The notes under the pieces are model-generated. The model was given only the letters and a program-made list of their open reading frames with translations. It did not search any database and was not told where the DNA came from. Below are positions 44,801 to 52,384 of a stretch of DNA of 63,199 nt, piece by piece. The stretch's first letter is position 1; each line of letters starts with the position of its first letter. This DNA comes from Bacteroidaceae bacterium (GTDB lineage Bacteria; Bacteroidota; Bacteroidia; Bacteroidales; Bacteroidaceae): positions 1 to 63,199 of the forward strand of contig JAFXEF010000042.1 in assembly GCA_017520935.1 (NCBI GenBank). Reading direction: 5' to 3'. A program made the translations under genes and the position numbers.

Positions 44801-46341
44801 GCGACAATGCCTTCTTAGGTTGTAGCAACCTCAACGACGTGTATGTATACACCGTAGAACCTATCCATATCGGTCAGAACACTTTTGTAAAGAGTGGAAA
44901 CAACTTTGTAGGCACGCTACATGCCCCGAAAGTGAGCTATTGGGACTACTATTATAACACACAATGGAGTCAGTTCGCAAGCTTTGCCGAGTTTGACGAA
45001 CCCTACGATAACTTCTACCTCAATGGTGACAAGGTACTTGACAAGACCACTGGTGATATCCGTGGCGATGAACAGGGCAACGCCCCCGATGCCGAGATGG
45101 GCAACTACTCGGGTATCATCGTGAATGATGATGTAGAGCAGGAACTGGGCGATGTGGACATCGTGCACAACGGAAGCAATGGCGCTTCTATCGTCATAGG
45201 TGGTAATGGCTGTGTGAATGCCGACAAGCTGCACTTCCGCATCAACGTGACGGGTGGCCGCTGGTACTTCTTCTGCTTCCCCTTCGATGTGAAGGCTGAG
45301 GATATCAGGATGGAAGGTGGTGCCAACTGGGTATTCCGCTACTACGACGGTGCCGAGCGTGCCAAGAATGGTAAGGGTGGCTGGAAGAACGTGACCTCCG
45401 ATGGCAATGGCATCCACCTGAAGGCGGCTACAGGCTATATCTTCCAATGTTCACAGGACGATGTGTTGGTGCTCACCGTCAAGGACAAGACGATAAAGAA
45501 GGAGAACAAATATAATGAGCTGGTGGAACACGCGACCCAAAACACTCACGATGCCAGCTGGAACTTCGTGGGTAACCCCTACCTGAGTTACTATGGGTTG
45601 ACAGCCGACGACTACTCGGCACCGCTCACCGTATGGGACGGCAGCAAGTATATCGCCATCCGCCTTGGTGACGATGATTACCAGCTGGCTCCGTTCGAGG
45701 CCTTCTTCGTGCAGAAGCCCGCAGGTAAGGACAAGGTGAACTACAACGCTGACCGCCAATATACCTACCACGGTTCACAGAAGGCCCGTGCCCGCCGTCG
45801 TAGCCAGGCTGTAGACCCTGACCGTCTGCTTGTGAACCTCACACTCACCGACGGCACCGCCACCGACCATACCCGTGTGGTGTTCAACAACAGCGTGAGC
45901 ATGGGGTATGAGATGGCATGCGATGCGGCCAAGTTCAGCACAGCCGGTGTGCCGCAGCTCTACACCATCGACAGCCGTGCCGTGAAGTATGCCATCAACG
46001 AGCGCCCCGTGGCTGAGGGCATCGTGACCGTGGGCTTCACCGCTCCTGCCGAGGGTGTATACACGCTGAGTGCCCCGCGCATGGATACCCCGATGCTGCT
46101 CCGCGACAATGCTACGGGTGTCATCCACGACTTTGCCGAGGGCAGCTACGAGTTTGCCTCCGGAGCCGGTACCTTCGACGACCGCTTCACGGTGATGATG
46201 AAGGCAGGAGAGACCTCCATTGATGAACAAAGGGTAATGGACAACGAGTCGCCTGTGTACAACATTAAGGGACAGCGTGTGAACGAGGCTACCGAACAGG
46301 GTGTCTATATCAAGGGCGACCGTAAAGTTGTGATTAAGTGA
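41890..46341 (+). CDS. Giant BspA-like LRR surface protein with IX-type tail
   Basis: 1483 residues from the ATG at 41890, 22 bp after the cohesin-like gene. Signal peptide (MKQLRTILLTFAALVCSTVASA). LRR_5 block 1 (about 55-680) alternates two repeat types, 'IPegVTSIG' and 'IPenSKLTSIG'. A KPTTPPEL/NVPAGAYDDY cap follows, then a 90-residue insert (NNDICVKNLTLAAS...). LRR block 2 runs about 825-985. A non-repeat C-terminal region of about 450 residues is next (WYFFCFPFDVKAEDI, SWNFVGNPYLSYYG, FEAFFVQKP). The tail is VYNIKGQRV...GVYIKGDRKVVIK. Block 1 carries near-identical DNA duplications. Adhesion is the family role; the C-terminal half has higher GC than the repeats. Confidence 0.92.
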   Translation: MKQLRTILLTFAALVCSTVASAYNFEADGIYYNITNKTTLTVAVTYKTTSYNSYSGNVVIPSTVIYNGQTYSVTSIGVNAFSDCTNLTSVTIPTSVTSIGNYAFSGYSSLTSITIPASVTSIGSYAFSYCNTLTSITIPEGVTSIWDYAFNRCSSLASITIPASVTNIGQYAFYYCSNLASVTFSENSKLTTIGYSAFQDCSNLTSITIPENSKLTTIKNNAFYRCSSLASITLPEGVTSIGEHAFSGCSSLTSTTIPASVTTIGGAAFRDCTGELFVNCNIPSLNNTMYHGVFGGSKFTKVTIGDNVSSIGSYAFNGCSFTSITIPENVVSIGDNVFKGCSSLTSITFPEDSKLASIGGAAFRDCSSLTSITIPEGVTSIGDYAFYFCTNLASVTIPEDSKLTSIGTYAFGSCSSLASITIPENVTSMGDYAFYFCTNLASVTIPEDSKLTSIGTYAFGSCSILSSIAIPEGVTSIGSGAFSGCSSLTSITIPTNSKLTSIGVGAFRDCVRLVGTINLPGGITSIEERTFSGCSSLTSIAIPEGVTSIGSSAFNTCSSLTSITIPENSQLTSIGSSAFYQCSSLTSIAIPEGVTTIDRAAFQNCWYLTSITIPTNSKLTSIGVGAFGDCVRLVGTINLPGGITSIEERTFEGCSSLTSITIPESVTSIGDGAFSAVKEVFLKPTTPPELISSFLISDYTILNVPAGAYDDYCSATYWTDMAANITNNDICVKNLTLAASDSKSSLQVAIGDDNLKYVTDLTISGTINSYDFMIMRNKMPLLRHLNLKDASIVYNAYEHYTGYHTDDNVFPGYGLYNCKLYTLVCPTNITSVGYRALDSNKRLSEVTLFEGVTSIGQTAFQFCLGLTTITIPESVKSIEVAAFYKCSNLTSITFLNGVPSIGDHAFYECSSLASISFLEGTVSLGNQTFYGCTALENVVLPPTVKTISNNAFQNCSKLKEIRIPSSIRSVGDNAFLGCSNLNDVYVYTVEPIHIGQNTFVKSGNNFVGTLHAPKVSYWDYYYNTQWSQFASFAEFDEPYDNFYLNGDKVLDKTTGDIRGDEQGNAPDAEMGNYSGIIVNDDVEQELGDVDIVHNGSNGASIVIGGNGCVNADKLHFRINVTGGRWYFFCFPFDVKAEDIRMEGGANWVFRYYDGAERAKNGKGGWKNVTSDGNGIHLKAATGYIFQCSQDDVLVLTVKDKTIKKENKYNELVEHATQNTHDASWNFVGNPYLSYYGLTADDYSAPLTVWDGSKYIAIRLGDDDYQLAPFEAFFVQKPAGKDKVNYNADRQYTYHGSQKARARRRSQAVDPDRLLVNLTLTDGTATDHTRVVFNNSVSMGYEMACDAAKFSTAGVPQLYTIDSRAVKYAINERPVAEGIVTVGFTAPAEGVYTLSAPRMDTPMLLRDNATGVIHDFAEGSYEFASGAGTFDDRFTVMMKAGETSIDEQRVMDNESPVYNIKGQRVNEATEQGVYIKGDRKVVIK
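43033..43279 (+). repeat. Intragenic duplication at 144-bp offset
   Basis: 103 bp at 43033-43135 are identical to 43177-43279. The offset of 144 bp is 48 codons, two LRRs, so the frame is kept. Confidence 0.9.
43350..43869 (+). repeat. Intragenic duplication at 360-bp offset
   Basis: 160 bp at 43350-43509 match 43710-43869 with four differences. The offset of 360 bp is 120 codons, in frame. Confidence 0.9.
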
Positions 46342-46371
46342 TGATGTATAACCTTAAATGCCGACACTCTG

Positions 46372-46525
46372 CTAACTGTCCCTCTGTTTATAGAGGGACG
46401 AGCGTAGTGTAACGTAGCGGAGGGAGTTTCAAGCGGAGCGCGAAGGTGAACGTTTAACTACGCACTTCGTTTGTAACGCCCCCGCCTCTTTGAGGCACCC
46501 CCTCTATAAACAGAGGGGGAGTTAG
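46372..46525. repeat. Inverted-repeat intergenic element
   Basis: Arms of 26 bp (46372-46397 and 46500-46525, 24 matches, core CCCTCTGTTTATAGAGGG) flank about 100 bp. The middle also contains short internal complements (GAACGTTTAACTACG, AACGCCCCCGCCTC). There is no ORF inside. It resembles a non-autonomous fold-back element between the LRR and dockerin-like genes. Confidence 0.75.
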
Positions 46526-46536
46526 TAAAATAAGTT

Positions 46537-47364
46537 ATGAAATATCTGAAATTCCTAACAACCCTGCTTGCACTGGCAGCACAGTTGCAACTGGCAGCAC
46601 AGGACTATGACCCGACGAATCCGGCCGAACCGTATCTGTATAGCAAGTTGACGGTGACTGCCCAGCCTACGGAGGCCGTGTCATGGCTCGGTGGTGCGGG
46701 CTACTACAAGGAGGGTACGGAGGTGACCCTGAATAGCTCTCCCAAGAGCAGTATCTACACCTTCTCGCACTGGACGAAGGACGGCGAGTGGTATAGCGAC
46801 GAAGCATCGCCTACCTATACGATGGAGGACGATGCAGTGACCTTCACCGTATATTATGACTACACACCCGTCTCACCCGACGAGCCCGCCCTGCATGACA
46901 ACCGCCTCTACCTTGTAGCCGAGCCCTTGACAGCCTGCTCGTTCAATATAGAGAGCGGCCTGAGCTACATGTATGAACAAACGGTATTGGTGATGGCCAG
47001 GGCAAACACGGGATACAGCTTTCTCGGCTGGTACAATGGCGGAACGCTGATGAGCGAGAACCTGAATTTCGCCTTCTATATGCCCGAAGGGGACATGACG
47101 CTTACGGCACGCTTCGAGTACAACCCGGTGAACCCTGCCGAGCCTGAAGGTGACGGCACGCAAACCGATGTGCAGACCACCCCGACGGGCGATGCCAATG
47201 GCGACGGCATAGTGAATGTGACGGATGCGGTGTACCTCATCAACGTGTGCCTGGGACTGACGACCGATGCCAATACGGCACTATGCGATGTGAATAGCGA
47301 TGGTGTGGTCAATGTGACCGATGCTGTAGCCATTATTAATATATGCTTGAAAATAACCAATTAA
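46537..47364 (+). CDS. Exported protein with two InlB-like repeats and a C-terminal dockerin-like pair
   Basis: 275 residues. Signal peptide (MKYLKFLTTLLALAAQLQLAAQ). Two copies of a divergent InlB B-repeat/'Listeria-Bacteroides' type unit (about 35-112, YTFSHWTKDGEWYSDEASPTY; about 122-196, YSFLGWYNGGTLMSENLNF) are separated by NPAEP-like linkers. Residues about 216-272 contain two EF-hand-like loops, GDANGDGIVNVTDAVYLIN and CDVNSDGVVNVTDAVAIIN. These have the Asp/Asn spacing of type I dockerins (Ca ligands at D-x-N-x-D). No IX-type tail. The dockerin-like module ends the protein two residues before the stop. Confidence 0.85.
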   Translation: MKYLKFLTTLLALAAQLQLAAQDYDPTNPAEPYLYSKLTVTAQPTEAVSWLGGAGYYKEGTEVTLNSSPKSSIYTFSHWTKDGEWYSDEASPTYTMEDDAVTFTVYYDYTPVSPDEPALHDNRLYLVAEPLTACSFNIESGLSYMYEQTVLVMARANTGYSFLGWYNGGTLMSENLNFAFYMPEGDMTLTARFEYNPVNPAEPEGDGTQTDVQTTPTGDANGDGIVNVTDAVYLINVCLGLTTDANTALCDVNSDGVVNVTDAVAIINICLKITN

Positions 47365-47367
47365 GAC

Positions 47368-47547
47368 ATGACTGATATGAGAATGATGTATATAAAGCCC
47401 ACAGCTCAGGTGGTGGAGGCAGAGGCTGCCGATATGCTGGCCGTGTCATCGGTGGATTATACGGACACCGAGAAGGCAAGCAACGAGTACGAGGCACTCG
47501 CCGGCAAACGCCGTGGCACGTGGGGCGACCTGTGGAATGAAAGATAA
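47368..47547 (+). CDS. 59-residue acidic small protein
   Basis: An uninterrupted 59-codon ORF starting 3 bp after the dockerin-like gene stop, which suggests translational coupling. The product has no signal peptide. It begins MTDMRMMYIKPTAQVVEAEA, has an ADMLAVSSVDYTD middle, and ends in a basic/aromatic stretch RRGTWGDLWNER. Small ORFs with a 'YIKP...E...mL' opening and a Trp-rich end recur in Bacteroidales beside surface-protein genes as far as I know. Function unknown. Spacing and codon use support it being translated. Confidence 0.6.
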   Translation: MTDMRMMYIKPTAQVVEAEAADMLAVSSVDYTDTEKASNEYEALAGKRRGTWGDLWNER

Positions 47548-47632
47548 AAAGAAAAAACAGGCTGCCGTATCGGTAATTATTGCAAAATAGTTGTTATATT
47601 CGCAGCATGTAATCATAATCTAATGAGGAAAA

Positions 47633-48043
47633 ATGAGAAAAGTATGCAATCTGTTGGTTGCCACAGCGGCAATGCTTGTTATGGGAAGTTGTCATGAGAA
47701 GAAAACGTTCGACTCGCTGGGTGGCGAGTGGGACGTGGTGGCAATAGGTGAGCTGGCTGTGCCCGACTCGGTGGATGCCTTCATGGGCTTCGATATAGCC
47801 GAGCAGCTTGTCTATGGCAGCACAGGATGTAACCGGCTTACCGGTGCCCTGCCTGCGGAGATTGAGCCTGAGGCACCCATGTTTGCCGCTATGGGAAGCA
47901 CTCGCAGGATGTGTGCCGACATGACGGTGGAGGATGCTATGCTGCCTGCCTTGGGACGGGTGGTAGACTTCAAGGTTGACGGCACAAGCCTGTGTCTTCT
48001 TGACGTGGCAGGCAACACCGTAATGCTATTGGAAAAGCGTTGA
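47633..48043 (+). CDS. META-domain lipoprotein
   Basis: 136 residues. Lipoprotein signal with lipobox VMGSC (Cys20). The META/HslJ-like domain is shown by GGEWDVVAIGEL, a YGSTGCNRLTG core, the MGSTRRMCADMTVEDAMLPAL motif and a final LLDVAGNTVMLLEKR strand. META lipoproteins are linked to envelope stress or motility in other bacteria; the exact role is unknown. A TATATTCG box lies at 47595-47602. A hairpin terminator follows. Confidence 0.88.
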   Translation: MRKVCNLLVATAAMLVMGSCHEKKTFDSLGGEWDVVAIGELAVPDSVDAFMGFDIAEQLVYGSTGCNRLTGALPAEIEPEAPMFAAMGSTRRMCADMTVEDAMLPALGRVVDFKVDGTSLCLLDVAGNTVMLLEKR

Positions 48044-48069
48044 CTTTGGTGACGAACCGGAGAGTTTTC

Positions 48070-48120
48070 ACAACCTTGCTTCATACACAGCGTTGTATCT
48101 GAGGCAAGGTTGTCTTTTTA
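48070..48120 (+). terminator. Terminator after the META gene
   Basis: ACAACCTTGC (48070-48079) pairs with GCAAGGTTGT (48104-48113), with an inner ATACA/TGTAT stem, followed by CTTTTTA. It overlaps the stop region of the convergent gene at 48118. Confidence 0.75.
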
Positions 48121-49089
48121 TATCTTCCCCAATATGCGGTCCATCACCCAGTTGGTGGGTGTGGCACTGAGGCCGTTGCAGGTGCATATATCCTTGCGCT
48201 GCAGATGGTGTACGATGTTCTCGATGAGCGGTTGCTGCACATGCTCGGGATTGTCGACTACAAACTCGTGCCTTCCGTCCCCGTCGTGCAAGGCTATGGG
48301 GGCATAGGTGAACACCGAGAAGCATATCATGCCCTTGTCGCCGATAATCTCGATGCGGTCTTCCTGAGCGCTCTCGTCGGCCACGAAGCACCACGAGCCG
48401 CTGCCCACGAGACCATTGTCGAAACGGAAGCAGGCGCTGATGGTGTCCTCGGCATCGTATAGTCCGCCACGGTTGGCTGTGTAGCCCTTGGCTTCGATGA
48501 TGCAGCCGAAGTAGTGTTGCAGGAGGTCGAGCTGGTGCGGTGCCAGATCGTAGAAGTAGCCGCCACCGGCAATGTCGGCCTGTACGCGCCAGGGCATGGC
48601 GGCACCAGTGCTCCCGTCAAACTCGCGTGGAGGCTGTGCTAAGCGTATCTGCACGTTGATGACCTTGCCTACACGGGGTATCAGCTCCTCCACCTTCTTG
48701 AAGTAGGGGAGGTAACGGCGGTAGTAGGCCACGAAACAGGGAACACCCATCTCCTCGCTGGCCTTGTTGATGCGTATGCAGTCTTCGTAGGTGGCTGCCA
48801 TGGGCTTCTCTATGTATACGGGCTTGCCGGCCTTGATGGCCATGATGGCATAGGTGGCATGCGATGAGGGGGGAGTGGCAATGTATATGGCGTTCACGTT
48901 GGGGTCGTCGATGATGTCCATCACGTTGGTATACCATTTCTTGATGCCGTGGCGCTCGGCATAGGAGCGTGCACGCTCAGCATGACGGCTCATAACAGCC
49001 TCAATCTTAGAACCCTCGACATTGGAGAAGGCAGGCCCGCTCTTCTTCTCTGTGGCCTCGCCACATCCGATAACACCCCAGCGTATCAT
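48118..49089 (-). CDS. Gfo/Idh/MocA family oxidoreductase
   Basis: 323 residues. Rossmann NAD(P)-binding domain (WGVIGCGEATEKKSGPAF) with the family motif AGKPVYIEKPMA containing the conserved EKP lysine. The C-terminal alpha/beta domain has GGGYFYDLAPHQLDLLQHYFG with the usual D..H catalytic pair. These enzymes oxidise or reduce sugars and inositols; the substrate is not deducible here. There is no signal peptide (cytosolic). It is downstream of and in the same direction as the porin operon but separated by simple repeats. Confidence 0.9.
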   Translation of the reverse strand: MIRWGVIGCGEATEKKSGPAFSNVEGSKIEAVMSRHAERARSYAERHGIKKWYTNVMDIIDDPNVNAIYIATPPSSHATYAIMAIKAGKPVYIEKPMAATYEDCIRINKASEEMGVPCFVAYYRRYLPYFKKVEELIPRVGKVINVQIRLAQPPREFDGSTGAAMPWRVQADIAGGGYFYDLAPHQLDLLQHYFGCIIEAKGYTANRGGLYDAEDTISACFRFDNGLVGSGSWCFVADESAQEDRIEIIGDKGMICFSVFTYAPIALHDGDGRHEFVVDNPEHVQQPLIENIVHHLQRKDICTCNGLSATPTNWVMDRILGKI

Positions 49090-49117
49090 ACCAAATTGAA
49101 AATTGAAAGTTAACCCC

Positions 49118-49174
49118 TAACTCTAAACACTAAACTCTAAACACTAAACACTAAACACTAAACTCTAAACACTA
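49118..49174. repeat. Heptamer-type tandem repeat at the porin 3' end
   Basis: About eight copies of a 7-bp unit, CTAAACA or CTAAACT, ending inside the stop codon of the porin gene. Simple-sequence tract with slippage potential but outside coding DNA. Confidence 0.8.
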
Positions 49175-51262
49175 ATCCCAAAAGTTCCACGAGAGTCCCA
49201 GCTTGAACATACGGGGATTTACCGGGTAGTGGGGCACGAGGAATGAGTTGCTATTTGCGAAGAGCCCCTGTGTGACATGGTAGTACATCACATAGAAGCG
49301 CACTTGTTTGAGGTGGAAGTTGGCATAGGCATTGATGAACGGGTATCCGCCTAACTCGACCTTGTGCTCGCCCTCTTGCACGAAGAACTGTTGCAATGCG
49401 GGAGCATAGTCGGGGGCATAGTAGCGGCTGAAGTAGCGCGCATCGGCACCTATCTGTATCTTGAGTACCTTGGCATAGGTGAACTTCAGGTAGAGGTTGC
49501 TGTATACGTTCAGCAGCGGCAGGGGCAGTATCTCGGGCTTCGATGAGTACTGTGCCGTCACCTGATTGTCCCAATGCAGTATGCCCCACTTGAAGTCTTG
49601 GTACAGTGTGGCGTTGAGCACCTGCAGGTTGCCGGCATATTGGCGTGCGGTGATATGGCTGAGGCTCAGTGGGGTGGAGTATACTCCGGGCACGTAGGGC
49701 GTACCGGCCAGGTAGGTGTAGTTCTTGATGTTCTCTACGCCGGCATAGAGACGGGTGCGCCAGCGGTCGATGCTGAGGCTGCCTCCGATGCGTGTGCGGA
49801 ACTCCTTGCTCAGCTCATTGTCCCACCAATAGTGCTGTGAGTGGTAGTGCCGATAGTAGAACGATGGGTTCGTATTCTTTATATATCCCTCGGCACGCAA
49901 GCGAACGGTGTCTTTCCATAGTCGGAAGTTGAGGTCGGCATTTCCTGCAAGGCTGAATGCACCGAGGTCGGTGCCCGCAAGGACGGTCTCGGCTGTAGCG
50001 TCAAAGTGGAAGGACTGTCCGATGGTACGTCGCAGATTGCCTCCGAGGCTGATATTGCTCTCCTTATAGCTGTGTGTATGGTCGCGCCCCTTACCCCCGG
50101 CGCTGTCGGGGAGGGTGAAGTGGCGGTATTCGTGGGTCACGTAGGCCGATGCCCCGAAAGGTATCCACTTGTTGATGCCTTCGATGAGCGTAAGCCCTAC
50201 GGTATTGCGTATGCGCAGGTATTGCGTGCCATCTATCGAGTCGTAGGGCAGGTAGTCCTGGGCGTAATAGTTTTTGGTATTGGCATAGTCTATGAATCGG
50301 CGGCTGTTGCTGTTCACCTCTAAGGTGTGGAATACCTTGCTCACGGCAATGAAATCGTAATGGGTGACAACCGTATCGGGCAAGCTGTCGACACGTGCCT
50401 TGTAGTAGCCTAATTTGTAGTCGTGGGCGAGAAAGGCGGTGCGGACGAAGTCCTCGTTCCAGGTCGACTGCAGGTTGGTGGGCATATCGGCCGGACGGTA
50501 GGTCTTCTTGCCCTCGGCCATGGCCTCGGGATTTGTCACGTAGCGGTCATCGGAGATGCCTCCGTTCTCGGCCATACGCAGTTTGTTGTAGCTCACCAGC
50601 GCATTCATCTCATAGCGGTCGCCATGATGGTAACCGTATAGGCTACCGTTGACGTAGGCGGTAGACTGGTGATCATACTGTCCGCGCCCATACAGATAAT
50701 CGAAGTTGAATCCTATGCCTGTGCGCTTGTTGGCATTCACACCGAAATAGGCCTTTACCCACTCCTCGCCGTTGATTTTGTTGCCGGCACGGTAGTAGCT
50801 GAGGTTGGTGAACGGGGATTTGGTGTTGATGAAATTGTATTCGCCCGGTGGGGTAAGGAAGAAGTCCAACGCATCAGTGAACACAAATTGCCCCTCCGGG
50901 CGGTTGAAGAAAATGCGCGACTGGCGTGGAGAACCCATGTTGCCTAAATAATTGTACTCACCGTTGAGTCCGTCGGCAAAATGCAGGTTCTGAAAGTTGT
51001 ATACGGCCGTGTCAGTCTCTATGGGAACGATATTGCCCAAGGTGGTGCCGACGTGAAACATCTTCACGTCGCGTGGTACCGAGCGGTCGGTCACCGTACT
51101 GTCGCGCCCGGTCTGCTCGCCACCAGCGAAACCCTGCTGGTTCAGTGTAGGGATGCCACCACCACTATCACCCATGCGGTCGCCTGCCATACGCAGACTC
51201 TCCTGCGCATGGAGCGTACCGAGCATTCCTGCCAGCAATATACCAAGGAGGACTCTTCGCAT
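49172..51262 (-). CDS. Putative outer-membrane porin (Porin_10 family)
   Basis: 696 residues. Signal peptide (MRRVLLGILLAGMLGTLHA). A Gly/Asp-rich linker precedes a long series of amphipathic beta-strands with alternating aromatic residues (YGRGQYDHQSTAYVNGSLYG, YLKFTYAKVLKIQIGADARY). The last strand is MFKLGLSWNFWD. This matches the Bacteroidetes 'putative porin' family of outer-membrane barrels. Transported solute unknown. It is the last gene of a minus-strand operon with a DUF4468 protein and a 56-residue membrane protein. Confidence 0.85.
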   Translation of the reverse strand: MRRVLLGILLAGMLGTLHAQESLRMAGDRMGDSGGGIPTLNQQGFAGGEQTGRDSTVTDRSVPRDVKMFHVGTTLGNIVPIETDTAVYNFQNLHFADGLNGEYNYLGNMGSPRQSRIFFNRPEGQFVFTDALDFFLTPPGEYNFINTKSPFTNLSYYRAGNKINGEEWVKAYFGVNANKRTGIGFNFDYLYGRGQYDHQSTAYVNGSLYGYHHGDRYEMNALVSYNKLRMAENGGISDDRYVTNPEAMAEGKKTYRPADMPTNLQSTWNEDFVRTAFLAHDYKLGYYKARVDSLPDTVVTHYDFIAVSKVFHTLEVNSNSRRFIDYANTKNYYAQDYLPYDSIDGTQYLRIRNTVGLTLIEGINKWIPFGASAYVTHEYRHFTLPDSAGGKGRDHTHSYKESNISLGGNLRRTIGQSFHFDATAETVLAGTDLGAFSLAGNADLNFRLWKDTVRLRAEGYIKNTNPSFYYRHYHSQHYWWDNELSKEFRTRIGGSLSIDRWRTRLYAGVENIKNYTYLAGTPYVPGVYSTPLSLSHITARQYAGNLQVLNATLYQDFKWGILHWDNQVTAQYSSKPEILPLPLLNVYSNLYLKFTYAKVLKIQIGADARYFSRYYAPDYAPALQQFFVQEGEHKVELGGYPFINAYANFHLKQVRFYVMYYHVTQGLFANSNSFLVPHYPVNPRMFKLGLSWNFWD

Positions 51263-51287
51263 TGTTTCCGGATAGAGGGAGATGAGG

Positions 51288-51458
51288 TTATCTGAAGAAT
51301 CTTACGATATATTCAGCAATCTTGATTGCCATCGATATGAAGCAAACAACCAGAAAAGGGGTGCGATTGTCGGGCTTGGCGATGTAGAGTATCAGTGCCA
51401 CCACGAAGCCTACGAGAAACAACGTGTTGAGCAGGTTGCGAAGTTCATTCTTTTTCAT
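51288..51458 (-). CDS. 56-residue two-TM membrane protein
   Basis: Short ORF from an ATG at 51458 to TAA at 51288-51290. It has two hydrophobic segments (LLNTLFLVGFVVALILYIA and FLVVCFISMAIKIAEYIV) joined by KPDNRTP, with a basic N-terminus (MKKNELRN) and C-terminus (RFFR). It lies 12 bp after the DUF4468 gene and 25 bp before the porin gene, so it is part of that operon. No family assigned. Confidence 0.75.
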   Translation of the reverse strand: MKKNELRNLLNTLFLVGFVVALILYIAKPDNRTPFLVVCFISMAIKIAEYIVRFFR

Positions 51459-51470
51459 ATCCGTGGGGCA

Positions 51471-52031
51471 TTAGCTGAGTATGGTTGACAACTGCATCAC
51501 GCACTGTTCGAAGAAATCAATGGTCTTACGGCGGAACTTGCCCTGCTCTTTCAGCAGCTTGGTTCCCTTCTTGTTGAAGGCGTACTCGTCGGTAATTGTT
51601 TCCTCGGCACTGAACTTGCTGCCTCCGTCGCGCTCCTCCTCATACCAGTAGTTGATGCGTGTCATCTTGATCACTACAGCCTGCTCTATGCACTGCATCT
51701 CTACCCAATAGTTGATGCGTGTGCGGTCAAGCACGAAGAACCGGTTGGTAAATACCAGATACTCCTCGGCAGTGAAGCTCAACTGCTGGTTCTGTCTGTC
51801 GTCAGAAACAAATTTCGAGACGATGACATTGGGCTTGGAGAATCGTTCTCTGGCCCAAGCTTCTACCTTGGCGAATGCCTCCTCCTTAGAGAGCACGGTA
51901 GTGATGGTGTCCTGGAACAGTACGCGCCCGTTCACTACCGGTACGCTGCCCTCTCCATACTTGGCTTCCACTTGTGCCCAACTGGCCATAAGACCCAAAG
52001 CCATACATATTGACAATAAGATTCTTTTCAT
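51471..52031 (-). CDS. DUF4468 exported protein
   Basis: 186 residues. Signal peptide (MKRILLSICMALGLMASWAQ). The mature part follows the DUF4468 pattern: GRVLFQDTITTVLSKEEAFAKVEAW, then FTAEEYLVFTNRFFVLDRTRINYWVEMQC. It has a TBP-like alpha/beta fold and a helical end (FKKxx-type FEQCVMQLSTILS). Periplasmic or outer-membrane-associated; role unknown. First gene of the porin operon. Confidence 0.82.
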   Translation of the reverse strand: MKRILLSICMALGLMASWAQVEAKYGEGSVPVVNGRVLFQDTITTVLSKEEAFAKVEAWARERFSKPNVIVSKFVSDDRQNQQLSFTAEEYLVFTNRFFVLDRTRINYWVEMQCIEQAVVIKMTRINYWYEEERDGGSKFSAEETITDEYAFNKKGTKLLKEQGKFRRKTIDFFEQCVMQLSTILS

Positions 52032-52305
52032 TCTTTTTCTCCTATTTTATAGTTTGTGATAGCTGTTTAGTAACGTGCAAATATACGTACATTTCTTGGA
52101 TTTACCTCAACGAAATGGCATAAACCTTCTCAAAAGGTTCTTTTTAACCTAAGTTCGCAAACTAACCTAAAGAAACGCAAGCAAACTTGAAATCTGTTTT
52201 AAAACTATTTTGAGTTTAGCTGAGAGAACTTTTTTTGCTCTCCAGCGTTATGCAGGAAGGCCGCGCTCCATTAGCTTCTGTCTATAAAACAATAGACGAG
52301 ATGTA
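52032..52305. other. Non-coding spacer between divergent operons
   Basis: A/T-rich and without ORFs. It holds short direct repeats of the 'TCGCAAACTAACC/GCAAGCAAACTT' kind. I see nothing else except the promoter that begins at 52306. Confidence 0.4.
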
Positions 52306-52337
52306 TTTGCAGGTGTGGAATGTTTGCCTTACCTTTG
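52306..52337 (+). promoter_or_regulatory. Promoter of the superoxide reductase-ferritin operon
   Basis: TTTG (52306-52309), a 20-nt spacer and TACCTTTG (52330-52337), a perfect consensus 47 nt before the ATG. No OxyR- or PerR-type operator could be identified by eye. Confidence 0.75.
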
Positions 52338-52384
52338 TCGTAGAAAAAACGAACAAAGTACAAACCTTTTAAAAAGACAATATT

